This document shows, one piece after another, positions 51,748 through 60,519 of a stretch of 64,000 nt of DNA (its first letter is position 1; each line of letters opens with the position of its first letter). The DNA is from Flavobacterium succinicans LMG 10402. Its GTDB lineage: Bacteria; Bacteroidota; Bacteroidia; Flavobacteriales; Flavobacteriaceae. A model generated the notes under the pieces. It was not told the origin of the DNA, ran no database searches, and saw only the letters and a list, made by a program, of their open reading frames with translations. The position numbers were made by a program, and so were the translations under genes. Location of the stretch: NCBI RefSeq assembly GCF_000611675.1, contig NZ_JATV01000005.1, forward strand, positions 124,001 through 188,000, written 5' to 3'.

Positions 51748-54576
51748 ATGCGTCATTTTACCATTATTCTTAGTATTTTTCTGTTTTTTTTATCAGCATT
51801 GATAAGAGCACAGCATCAAATACAACTGAAAGCTGCGGTAAATTGGACAGAAAAATCGATTTATGTTGAGCAACAAATTGATTTTGTAAATAGTAGTCAG
51901 GACACCCTAAAAAGTATTACTTTAAACGATTGGAACCATGCCTATTCGGGAGTAAACACCCCGTTAGCAGGTCGCTTTTCGGATGAGTTTTACCGCGGTT
52001 TTCATTTAGCAAACAAAGAAGAATATGGTAGTACAAAAAATTTGATTATTCAAAACAAAACAAATCAAGCGCTCACTTGGAAACGATTAGCAAAACATCC
52101 AGACTTAGTTGAACTCTTTTTAGAACATCCTTTGCTTCCCAATGAAACTATAAATTTTAAACTCTTTTATTCGGTCAAAATCCCTAATGAACGCTTTACT
52201 GGAATTGGATACACGGCTAAAAAAATGGTGTTAAAAGATTGGTTTTTAATGCCTGCACGGTACGAAAATCATCGATTTATCACCAATAGCAATTATGACC
52301 TCGAAGATATTGCCAATGCGTTATCCAATTGTACAATTGAGTTAAAAGTACCTTTGCATTTTGCCATAACTTCAGACCTGAACATTACGCAAGAAACATC
52401 TGACGCTAATGCAACAACCTATACTTTACAAGGCAAAGATCGAAGTACTTTCAACTTGTATATCGAAACCAAAAATAGTTTTGTTAGCTATAAAAATGAT
52501 TTTTTAGAAATTCAAACGAACCTAAAAGATTACCAAATAGATCCCATTCAAAAGGCTATAATAATTGATCAAATTGCCAATTTTGCACGTTCTCAACTTG
52601 GCACGTTATCCGAAGAAAAGATTACGGTATCTCAAACCGATTATGACCACAATCCTTTTTATGGTCTCAATCAACTACCTGCTTTTTTAAGCCCTTTTAG
52701 CAATAAATTTATTTTTGAGTTACAGTTTTTAAAGACGTTTTTGAACAACTATCTCAAAAACAGCTTACGTTTGGATCCCCGAAAAGATCATTGGATCATT
52801 GATGCCATTCAAATTTATAGTATGATGCAGTATGTTGACTTGTATCATCCTGAAAGCAAAATGTTAGGATCTATTGGCAGTATCAAATTATTAAAAAGTT
52901 ATCATCTAGTCAATTTAGATTTCAATGAACAATACAGCTATTTTTACATGCTCATGGCTCGAAAAAACCTGGATCAGCCCTTGAGTAATTCCAAAAACAG
53001 CTTGATTAAATTTAATGAACAAATCTCCAATAAATACAGAGCCGGTCTGAGCTTTCGATATCTAGATGCTTATCTTAATAATCAAATAGTGTTTAACGCT
53101 ATAACTGATTTTATGGCACTTAATAAAAAACAACAAACTTCCAGTACTGATTTAAAAGCAATCCTAACGCAACACGCTAAGCAACCTTTAGATTGGTTTT
53201 TTGACACCTTAATAGACTCCAGAAAATTAATTGATTACAAGTTTGAAACCGTCATTAAATCCAAAGATAGCCTTAGCTTTGCTCTAAAAAGTAAAACAAA
53301 TATTCATGTTCCTATACCCATTTATGGACTAAAAAATGGTAGTGTAGTTTTCAAAAAATGGATAGATGTGGCTAAAAATCCAGATTCATTGTATACGGTT
53401 GATAGCAATGATGCCGAGAAAATCATTATCAACTATAAAAACGAAGTTCCAGAATTCAACTTGAGAAATAACTGGAAAAAACTAGACGGTTTTTTTCCGA
53501 ACAACCGACCTCTAAAATTTGTGTTTTTAAAAGACCTAGAAGATCCCTATTACAACCAAGTTCTATATACTCCGGTTTTGGGTTTCAATGTATATGATGG
53601 TTTTTTGCCTGGCATCCGTTTACACAACAAAACCATTTTAAACAAACCATTTACTTTTGATTTTAGTCCAATGTACTCCATAAAAGCCAAAAATTTTTCA
53701 GGTTCAGGTTTTTTTACTGTAAATCAATGGTATCGGGATAGCCGTTTGTATAATGTTCGTTATTCATTGGGCGCGTCTTATTTTCATTATGCTCCTGATG
53801 CAACCTATTTGCGATTGAATCCGATGATACAAATGCAAATTAGAAATCAAGATTTTAGAGACAACCGCAAACAATTGATTGTGATGCGACATGTGATGGT
53901 AGATCGCGAAAAAAGTGCCATTGTAAATGACAATTCCTTACTCAACTATTCTGTTTTTAATGCTCGATACATTAATTCAAAAACAGAAATTACGAACCAT
54001 CTAAGTTTCAATACAGATTTACAACTCTCTGAAGCGTTTGGAAAAACATCCATCGAGATTGAATATCGAAAACTGTTACGAAATAATCGCCAAATGAATT
54101 TGCGTTTCTATGCAGGACATTTTTTATACAACACATCAAGAAGTTCAGATTTCTTTAGCTTTGCTCTAGATCGGCCTACCGATTATTTATTTGATTACAA
54201 CTATTATGGTCGATCTGAAAGCACCAGTTTTTTTAGCCGACAATTTATTATGGCTGAGGGCGGATTTAAATCAAAATTAAGTACTCCTTACGCAAATCAA
54301 TGGCTCAGCAGTTGCAATGCCAGTTTTAGTATTTGGAATTGGATTGAATGCTATGGAGATGTCGGTTTCATAAAAAATAAAGGAAATAATGCTCAATTTG
54401 TGTATGATAGCGGGATCAGATTGAACTTGGTACCCGATTATTTTGAACTTTTTTTCCCTATGTATTCCAACAATGGATGGGAAGTAGCACAAGAAAATTA
54501 TAATCAGAAAATTCGCTTTGTTGTTACATTTGACCCAAGTAAACTCATTAATCTATTTACAAGAAAATGGTTTTAA
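51748..54576 (+). CDS. Degenerate M1 peptidase-like domain fused to an outer-membrane beta-barrel
   Basis: A 942-residue secreted protein (signal MRHFTIILSIFLFFLSALIRAQ), starting at ATG 51748 instead of the TTG before it. The N-terminal half follows the M1/gluzincin layout: a beta domain with WFLMPARYENHRFITNSNYD, then a helical part in which DHWIIDAIQIYSMMQYVDLY occupies the place of the usual WLDEGFA-Y segment. The zinc motif HExxH is absent; LKTFLNNYLKNS stands where it would be. The C-terminal ~350 residues show alternating aromatic beta-strands (YNVRYSLGASYFHYAPDATY) and end in the aromatic KWF, as in outer-membrane barrels. Likely a non-catalytic surface receptor or assembly protein. 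Confidence 0.78.
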   Translation: MRHFTIILSIFLFFLSALIRAQHQIQLKAAVNWTEKSIYVEQQIDFVNSSQDTLKSITLNDWNHAYSGVNTPLAGRFSDEFYRGFHLANKEEYGSTKNLIIQNKTNQALTWKRLAKHPDLVELFLEHPLLPNETINFKLFYSVKIPNERFTGIGYTAKKMVLKDWFLMPARYENHRFITNSNYDLEDIANALSNCTIELKVPLHFAITSDLNITQETSDANATTYTLQGKDRSTFNLYIETKNSFVSYKNDFLEIQTNLKDYQIDPIQKAIIIDQIANFARSQLGTLSEEKITVSQTDYDHNPFYGLNQLPAFLSPFSNKFIFELQFLKTFLNNYLKNSLRLDPRKDHWIIDAIQIYSMMQYVDLYHPESKMLGSIGSIKLLKSYHLVNLDFNEQYSYFYMLMARKNLDQPLSNSKNSLIKFNEQISNKYRAGLSFRYLDAYLNNQIVFNAITDFMALNKKQQTSSTDLKAILTQHAKQPLDWFFDTLIDSRKLIDYKFETVIKSKDSLSFALKSKTNIHVPIPIYGLKNGSVVFKKWIDVAKNPDSLYTVDSNDAEKIIINYKNEVPEFNLRNNWKKLDGFFPNNRPLKFVFLKDLEDPYYNQVLYTPVLGFNVYDGFLPGIRLHNKTILNKPFTFDFSPMYSIKAKNFSGSGFFTVNQWYRDSRLYNVRYSLGASYFHYAPDATYLRLNPMIQMQIRNQDFRDNRKQLIVMRHVMVDREKSAIVNDNSLLNYSVFNARYINSKTEITNHLSFNTDLQLSEAFGKTSIEIEYRKLLRNNRQMNLRFYAGHFLYNTSRSSDFFSFALDRPTDYLFDYNYYGRSESTSFFSRQFIMAEGGFKSKLSTPYANQWLSSCNASFSIWNWIECYGDVGFIKNKGNNAQFVYDSGIRLNLVPDYFELFFPMYSNNGWEVAQENYNQKIRFVVTFDPSKLINLFTRKWF

Positions 54577-54764
54577 AAACGTTTAAAAATAGAACAAAAT
54601 ATGCGTAATTTTCAATATTTTAATAATTTATAACATAATTTAACAAAACTAACCTATAAATAAAGCATTTTGATTGAAAATAATTTAATTTTATTTTATA
54701 TAACGAATTATGAAAATCACTTGTTTTTAAGTAAGTTTGCATAAAATTACTATCTATCAAGATC

Positions 54765-57173
54765 ATGGTAAAAGAACAACACAACTCTACGTTAACTTTT
54801 GAAGATTTTAAAACAGAAGTTATATCAGATTATAAATTAGCCGTAACTAGTCGTGAATGCAGTCTTTTAGGACGCAAAGAAGTATTAACGGGAAAAGCTA
54901 AATTTGGGATTTTTGGGGATGGTAAAGAAGTTCCTCAATTGGCCATGGCCAAAGCTTTTAAAAACGGGGATTTTAGGTCAGGCTATTACCGAGATCAAAC
55001 CTTTATGATGGCCATTGATGCCTTAACACCTGTACAATTCTTTGCAGGACTATATGGTCACACCGATCTTGATTTTGACCCAATGTCAGCCGGAAGACAA
55101 ATGGGAGGCCATTTTGTTACCCATAGCTTAAACGAAGATGGTTCTTGGAAAAACCTAACACAACAGAAAAATTCAAGTGCTGATATTTCTCCCACTGCCG
55201 GACAAATGCCTAGATTATTAGGATTGGCCCAAGCTTCTAAAATTTACAGAAACGTTTCTGGTATTACAAACGCCGCTAATTTTTCAATAAATGGAAATGA
55301 AATTGCTTGGGGAACAATTGGTAATGCCAGCACCTCCGAAGGTTTATTTTTCGAAACCATCAATGCTGCCGGTGTTTTACAAGTGCCGATGGTCATGAGT
55401 GTTTGGGATGACGAATATGGAATTTCTGTACACGCCAAGCATCAAACTACAAAAGAAAACATTTCTGAAATTCTAAAAGGATACCAAAGAGATGAAAACG
55501 GCAAAGGCTACGAAATTTTCAGAGTAAAAGGATGGGATTATGCTGAATTGATCGCAACCTACGAAAAAGCAGCCGCTATAGCCCGTGAACAACATGTCCC
55601 AGTTTTAATCCACGTACAACAACTTACCCAACCACAAGGGCATTCCACCTCGGGATCACACGAACGTTACAAAGACAGTGATCGTTTGGCTTGGGAAAGA
55701 GAATATGACTGTTTGCGTCAAATGCGTCTTTGGATGATTGCCGTCAACATGGCTTCGCCAGAGGAATTAGACAGCATTGAAAGTGAGTGTAAAAAAGAAG
55801 TTCTTGAAGCCAAAAAACAAGCTTGGAATAACTTTATTCAACCCATTATCAATGAGCAAAAAGAGTTAATTACCTTATTAGAGACCTATGCTGTCACCAG
55901 CACCAACAAAGAGTTCATCAACAAACACATAGCAGAACTTAAAGCAATTAAAAACCCTTTAAAGAAAGAAATTTTAATTGCTGCTCGTAAATCGTTACGA
56001 TTATTGGTCAATCAAAAAGGACATCAAGAAGTATCGGAATGGATTACAGCATACATTCAAAAAACACAGCCAAAATTCAGTAGTAATCTTCATTCTGAAT
56101 CCGAATTTAATATTCATTCCATTCAAAAGGTCTCTCCTACTTTTAATGAAAATGCAAAAGCCGACACCGACGGACGAATGATTCTTCGTGACAATTTTGA
56201 CGCCTTGTTTAGCAAACATTCTGACGTTTTAATTTTCGGAGAAGATGCAGGAGCGATTGGTGATGTCAATCAGGGTCTAGAAGGCATGCAAGAAAAATAT
56301 GGAGAATTACGTGTTGCCGATACCGGAATTCGAGAAGCTACGATACTTGGACAAGGGATTGGAATGGCCTTAAGAGGTTTACGTCCTATTGCTGAAATTC
56401 AATATTTAGATTATTTATTGTATGCTATCCAAATCATGAGTGACGATTTGGCCACTTTACAATACAGAACCGTAGGCAAACAAAAAGCCCCTTTAATTGT
56501 CAGAACACGCGGCCACCGCTTGGAAGGGATTTGGCATTCGGGATCTCCAATGGGAATGATCATAAACGCATTGCGAGGCATGCATGTATTGGTTCCTAGA
56601 AATATGACTCAAGCTGCAGGATTTTACAATGCGCTTTTGGAATGTGACGAACCTGCATTAGTCATTGAATGCTTAAACGGCTACCGATTAAAAGAAGTGG
56701 CTCCAACTAATTATGGCGAATTCAAAACTCCAATTGGAGTAACAGAAACTTTAAAAGAAGGTACCGACATTACTTTAGTGTCTTACGGTTCCACTTTACG
56801 ATTGGTACAACAAGCAGCCAATGAACTGCTGGAAATGGGAATCAATTGCGAAATCATTGATATCCAATCCTTACTACCTTTTGATATTAATCATGACATA
56901 GTAAAGAGTTTAGCAAAAACCAACCGTTTACTAGTAATTGATGAAGATGTTCCTGGAGGAGCTTCTGCTTTTATTCTACAACAAATTACAGAGATTCAAG
57001 ATGGTTACAAATACTTAGACAGTAAGCCTGAAACACTTACCGCCAAAGCACATCGCCCCGCTTATGGAACCGATGGAGATTATTTCTCAAAACCATCTGC
57101 AGAAGATATTTTCGAAAAAGTATATAGTATGATGCACGAAAGTAATCCAGCAAAATTTCCTAGTTTGTACTAA
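54765..57173 (+). CDS. 2-oxoacid dehydrogenase E1, fused alpha and beta subunits
   Basis: An 802-residue protein joining both halves of a branched-chain-type E1. Residues 1-400 are the alpha part, with AMAKAFKNGDFRSGYYRDQT, FDPMSAGRQMGGHF and the thiamine diphosphate-binding block IGNASTSEGLFFETINAAGV. Residues about 470-802 are the beta part, with LIFGEDAGAIGDVNQGLEGM, DTGIREATILGQGIGMALRG and a transketolase C-terminal domain ending LLVIDEDVPGGASAFILQQI. It would decarboxylate 2-oxoisovalerate or a related oxoacid and pass the acyl group to E2 lipoamide. No E2 or E3 is adjacent, so those subunits lie elsewhere. A terminator follows at 57195. Confidence 0.92.
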   Translation: MVKEQHNSTLTFEDFKTEVISDYKLAVTSRECSLLGRKEVLTGKAKFGIFGDGKEVPQLAMAKAFKNGDFRSGYYRDQTFMMAIDALTPVQFFAGLYGHTDLDFDPMSAGRQMGGHFVTHSLNEDGSWKNLTQQKNSSADISPTAGQMPRLLGLAQASKIYRNVSGITNAANFSINGNEIAWGTIGNASTSEGLFFETINAAGVLQVPMVMSVWDDEYGISVHAKHQTTKENISEILKGYQRDENGKGYEIFRVKGWDYAELIATYEKAAAIAREQHVPVLIHVQQLTQPQGHSTSGSHERYKDSDRLAWEREYDCLRQMRLWMIAVNMASPEELDSIESECKKEVLEAKKQAWNNFIQPIINEQKELITLLETYAVTSTNKEFINKHIAELKAIKNPLKKEILIAARKSLRLLVNQKGHQEVSEWITAYIQKTQPKFSSNLHSESEFNIHSIQKVSPTFNENAKADTDGRMILRDNFDALFSKHSDVLIFGEDAGAIGDVNQGLEGMQEKYGELRVADTGIREATILGQGIGMALRGLRPIAEIQYLDYLLYAIQIMSDDLATLQYRTVGKQKAPLIVRTRGHRLEGIWHSGSPMGMIINALRGMHVLVPRNMTQAAGFYNALLECDEPALVIECLNGYRLKEVAPTNYGEFKTPIGVTETLKEGTDITLVSYGSTLRLVQQAANELLEMGINCEIIDIQSLLPFDINHDIVKSLAKTNRLLVIDEDVPGGASAFILQQITEIQDGYKYLDSKPETLTAKAHRPAYGTDGDYFSKPSAEDIFEKVYSMMHESNPAKFPSLY

Positions 57174-57194
57174 AAAACGATCACTTATAACTAC

Positions 57195-57227
57195 TGCCGT
57201 TTCCACTAAGAAACGGCATTTTTATTT
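57195..57227 (+). terminator. Terminator after the E1 gene
   Basis: TGCCGTTTC and GAAACGGCA around CACTAA, followed by TTTTTATTTTT. Confidence 0.87.
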
Positions 57228-57290
57228 TTAAAAAAAACAAACGTTTTGTGAGGCATTATTTTTATTATTTTTAAAAATCAATAAAAAGAA

Positions 57291-57971
57291 ATGAATACAC
57301 TTGAAGCCATACTACAAAAAAGCGAAGCAATAAAAGTAATTGCACCTGACGTCACTTACTCCAAATACGTACCGTTAGATTTATCTATTCACAACCAAGA
57401 ATTACTAAAGCATAATCTGACTACTGCTACTGATTTTGAAAACTATATAAGAAATTATTTAAAACAAAATCAAGGTATCATCGCCTATGGAGGATATAAC
57501 GAAACAAGAAATCTATACAAAAGAAGTAGCGTATTTAACTCCTCCGAACAAGAGGAACGAAACATTCATATCGGTTTAGATTTATGGACAACTGCCGATA
57601 CTCCAATTCTAGCAGCTTTAGACGGAAAAGTTCACAGCTTTCAATGCAATAATCAATTGGGAGATTATGGTCCTACCATTATTCTAGAACACGAAATAAA
57701 CGATCATCAATTTTACACTTTATATGGTCATCTATCATTAGAGAGCATTCAAAAGCTATCCAAGGAACAAGTTGTAAAAAAAGGAGAACAAATAGCCACA
57801 TTAGGAAAAGCAAGCGTAAATGGAGAATATGCCCCTCATTTGCATTTCCAAATCATCAAAGACTTACAAAAAAAAGTAGGTGATTATCCTGGCGTATGCA
57901 GTCCAAGCACACTTCCTTTTTATCTTAAAAATTGTCCAGATCCTAACTTATTATTAAAAATCAACTCATAA
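57291..57971 (+). CDS. M23 family metallopeptidase without signal peptide
   Basis: A 226-residue protein with an M23/LytM domain. The zinc ligands are His in HIGLDLWTTADTPILAALDG (HxxxD) and His in APHLHFQII (HxH), with a GNxLGDYGPTIILEH-like core strand and FYTLYGHLS. M23 enzymes cleave peptidoglycan cross-bridges, but the first 80 residues show no signal peptide or membrane segment, so export is unexplained. Either the protein is cytoplasmic with another substrate or leaves by a non-classical route. The NTF2-like gene follows after 2 bp, so the pair is co-transcribed. Confidence 0.88.
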   Translation: MNTLEAILQKSEAIKVIAPDVTYSKYVPLDLSIHNQELLKHNLTTATDFENYIRNYLKQNQGIIAYGGYNETRNLYKRSSVFNSSEQEERNIHIGLDLWTTADTPILAALDGKVHSFQCNNQLGDYGPTIILEHEINDHQFYTLYGHLSLESIQKLSKEQVVKKGEQIATLGKASVNGEYAPHLHFQIIKDLQKKVGDYPGVCSPSTLPFYLKNCPDPNLLLKINS

Positions 57972-57973
57972 TC

Positions 57974-58450
57974 ATGCATCCCAACGAACAACTCATCCAT
58001 AAATTCTACACCGCTTTTCAAAATAACGATGCTCTTACCATGAAGCAATGTTACCACACTGACATTCAATTTAGTGATCCTGCTTTTGGACTTTTGAAAG
58101 AGGAGCAAGCCAGTATGATGTGGAAAATGCTTTTAGAAAGAGCCAAAGGTGCTATAAAAATAGAATATACCAATGTGAAAGCAGACGAAATCCATGGTAG
58201 TGCTACATGGGTTGCACATTACACTTTTACACAAACGAACCGAAAAGTAATCAATCCTATCTCCGCTGAATTTGAATTCAAAGATGGGCTTATATACAAA
58301 CATAACGACAATTTTGATGTATGGAAATGGTCCAAACAAGCACTTGGATGGAAAGGCTTTTTATTGGGATGGACAGGCTTTTTTCAAAAGAAAATTCAAG
58401 AAAAAGCATTCTATTCCTTAAAAAAATATAGTGAGCGACAAACCTCATAA
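57974..58450 (+). CDS. NTF2-like/SnoaL-type protein
   Basis: A 158-residue protein with the NTF2-like fold: an N-terminal helix (HPNEQLIHKFYTAFQNNDAL), QCYHTDIQFSDPAFGLLKEE, then beta-sheet strands WVAHYTFTQTNRKVINPISA and FEFKDGLIYKHNDNFDVWKW. NTF2-like proteins of this size act as isomerases, hydrolases or small-molecule binders; active-site residues cannot be assigned. Starts 2 bp after the M23 gene, so they form a pair. Ends before a convergent terminator that serves the phosphate-transporter gene. Confidence 0.85.
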   Translation: MHPNEQLIHKFYTAFQNNDALTMKQCYHTDIQFSDPAFGLLKEEQASMMWKMLLERAKGAIKIEYTNVKADEIHGSATWVAHYTFTQTNRKVINPISAEFEFKDGLIYKHNDNFDVWKWSKQALGWKGFLLGWTGFFQKKIQEKAFYSLKKYSERQTS

Positions 58451-58483
58451 AAAAAGGCTATCAAGAAAAAATTCTTCATAGCC
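58449..58483 (-). terminator. Terminator of the phosphate transporter gene
   Basis: GGCTAT (58456-58461) and ATAGCC (58478-58483) pair, with inner AAGAA/TTCTT and a T run on the minus strand. Confidence 0.8.
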
Positions 58484-58507
58484 CATTTTAATATATTACT
58501 TGTTATT

Positions 58508-59797
58508 CTACAAAAAGATACTTAGTATGTAATAAGTAATTGCTGCTAACAATGCTGAAATTGGAATGGTTAACACCCAAGCCCACATCAAACTAACGGT
58601 CACTCCCCAACGAACAGCAGAAACTCTATTGGTCAATCCTACACCAATAATAGAACCAGTTATGGTATGCGTTGTACTTACTGGAATTTTTAAATGTTCT
58701 GTAAAATACAAAGTCAAAGCTCCAGCAGTTTCTGCAGCAACACCTTCAAAAGAAGTCACTTTAGTAATTTTAGAACCCATTGTTTTTACAATTTTCCAAC
58801 CACCACTTAAAGTTCCCAATGCTATGGCTGAATAACATGCCAACGGAATCCATTGTGGCATATTAGAACCTTCACCATCATCATTAGGTAAAATAACATT
58901 CAACCAATCTGGTAATGATTCTTGAGTTACACCACTAGTATGAATATACACTGCTACAGCAGCTGCAATAATTCCCATTACTTTTTGAGAATCATTCCCT
59001 CCATGTCCTAAACTAAAAGCAGCGGAAGAAAGCAATTGGAATTTTTTTAACCAAGAGTTTGCTTGATGAATATTCAAATAACTAAAAATCAAACAAAATG
59101 TACTGATGGACAAAACAATAAATGCCACTAGCAACCATTTGATATTATGCGCTTCAAATGCCACGCTCCAAAATTGAGAATCTGGGAAACGAGGTTTTTC
59201 AATATCAGCAAAATATTTCATTTGTTTCTCAACAAACCAAACCGTTACAGCCATTAATGATAGAGTAAAAATCTTTGGATAAATGCTTTTCTTAGAAGAA
59301 TTCAACAACCAAATCGAGATCAAATAAGATATTAAAGCTCCTAACAAAGGGGCCAAAACAATGAAGGCAATCACGATTAAAACTCCTGAAGGTAATCCAC
59401 CATCTTTTCCTTCTTTGAACCAAGTTACAACTCCAAAACCAGCATGAGCAATAGCAGCACCTGCAAATCCACCAATTAAAGTGTGGGAAGAACTTGAAGG
59501 AATCCCTAACCACCATGTCAATAAATTCCATATGATCGCAGCAATAACACCAGCTAAGATCACCACTAAATTGATATCCATGGTACTAGCGGTTTTAGCC
59601 ACCGTATCGGCTACCCCAAAACCAAAAACCCAGTAGGCTAAAAAGTTAAAAAACGCAGCCCAAAGTACCGCTTGAAATGGCGAGAGCACTTTAGTAGCTA
59701 CCACTGTAGCAATAGCATTGGCGGCATCATGAAAACCATTGATATAATCAAAGATTAAAGCCAAAACTATAATAACTATTAATAAAGTAAATTCCAT
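58508..59797 (-). CDS. Low-affinity inorganic phosphate transporter (PiT)
   Basis: A 429-residue membrane protein of the PiT family. Both signature repeats are visible: GFHDAANAIATVVATKVLSP near the N-terminus and PVSTTHTITGSIIGVGL near residue 375, along with GHGGNDSQKVMGII. About ten hydrophobic segments. PiT carriers take up metal-phosphate complexes using the proton or sodium gradient. The DUF47/PhoU-like gene lies 28 bp upstream on the same strand, the standard pairing. Confidence 0.95.
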   Translation of the reverse strand: MEFTLLIVIIVLALIFDYINGFHDAANAIATVVATKVLSPFQAVLWAAFFNFLAYWVFGFGVADTVAKTASTMDINLVVILAGVIAAIIWNLLTWWLGIPSSSSHTLIGGFAGAAIAHAGFGVVTWFKEGKDGGLPSGVLIVIAFIVLAPLLGALISYLISIWLLNSSKKSIYPKIFTLSLMAVTVWFVEKQMKYFADIEKPRFPDSQFWSVAFEAHNIKWLLVAFIVLSISTFCLIFSYLNIHQANSWLKKFQLLSSAAFSLGHGGNDSQKVMGIIAAAVAVYIHTSGVTQESLPDWLNVILPNDDGEGSNMPQWIPLACYSAIALGTLSGGWKIVKTMGSKITKVTSFEGVAAETAGALTLYFTEHLKIPVSTTHTITGSIIGVGLTNRVSAVRWGVTVSLMWAWVLTIPISALLAAITYYILSIFL

Positions 59798-59825
59798 AAT
59801 TGTATTTTATATAAAGAACAAAAGT

Positions 59826-60470
59826 TTAGGAATGTTTTACAGTGATAGACTCTAAAACACTAGCTACACTCTTACATTTGTCTGTAGCTGTTTCTAAAAC
59901 TGACAGTACCTCTTTATATTTAATGATATTTTTTACATCCGTTTCGTTTTCGAAGATTTCAAAAACAGCTTTGTTGTAAACGTTATCCGACTTGTTTTCT
60001 AACTTATTAATTTTAGCACAAGCATTGGTTATGGTTTTCATGCGCTCTAAATTTTTCAACTCTTTCACCGCTTCATCAATATGGTGACAAGCCTCAAGAT
60101 TGATTTCTGTCAATTTACGAATCGATTTGGTGATTTTATCGACTTGATATAAACGCATTCTACTAGCCGCACCATGCAAATTATCAGCTACGTTGTCAAT
60201 AGATGTAATTAAAGAATAAATATCTTCTCTATCAAATGGAGTGATAAAATTTCTACTCAACTCTAAGTTCGTTTGACGGGTAATATCTTCTCCACGTTGT
60301 TCTAATTCATCAATTTTCAAAAACAAAACTTCTCGTTCTTTCAAAGGCAAATTAACCGCTTCATGTAAATTCGAAGCCAATTCAATTAAATTACTAGAAG
60401 CTTCTTCGAAAAGTGGAAAGAATTTTTTGTCTTTTGGTACTAAAAATTGGAATAAACTATTAATTGTCAT
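59826..60470 (-). CDS. DUF47 family PhoU-like accessory protein
   Basis: A 214-residue all-helical cytoplasmic protein of the DUF47 family, related to PhoU. Helices include LFEEASSNLIELASNLHEAV, FITPFDREDIYSLITSIDNV, with the metal-binding-type DREDIYSLI/DxxxD pattern, and VLSVLETATDKCKSVASVLE. DUF47 proteins sit beside PiT transporters and are thought to control them. The 28-bp gap to the PiT gene indicates one transcript. It is the first gene of that unit; its promoter should lie in the 49 bp between it and hutH. Confidence 0.92.
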   Translation of the reverse strand: MTINSLFQFLVPKDKKFFPLFEEASSNLIELASNLHEAVNLPLKEREVLFLKIDELEQRGEDITRQTNLELSRNFITPFDREDIYSLITSIDNVADNLHGAASRMRLYQVDKITKSIRKLTEINLEACHHIDEAVKELKNLERMKTITNACAKINKLENKSDNVYNKAVFEIFENETDVKNIIKYKEVLSVLETATDKCKSVASVLESITVKHS

Positions 60471-60519
60471 TTTTTATAGATTTAGAGTTGCAAAATTAGT
60501 TCATTATTTGCGGCTAATG

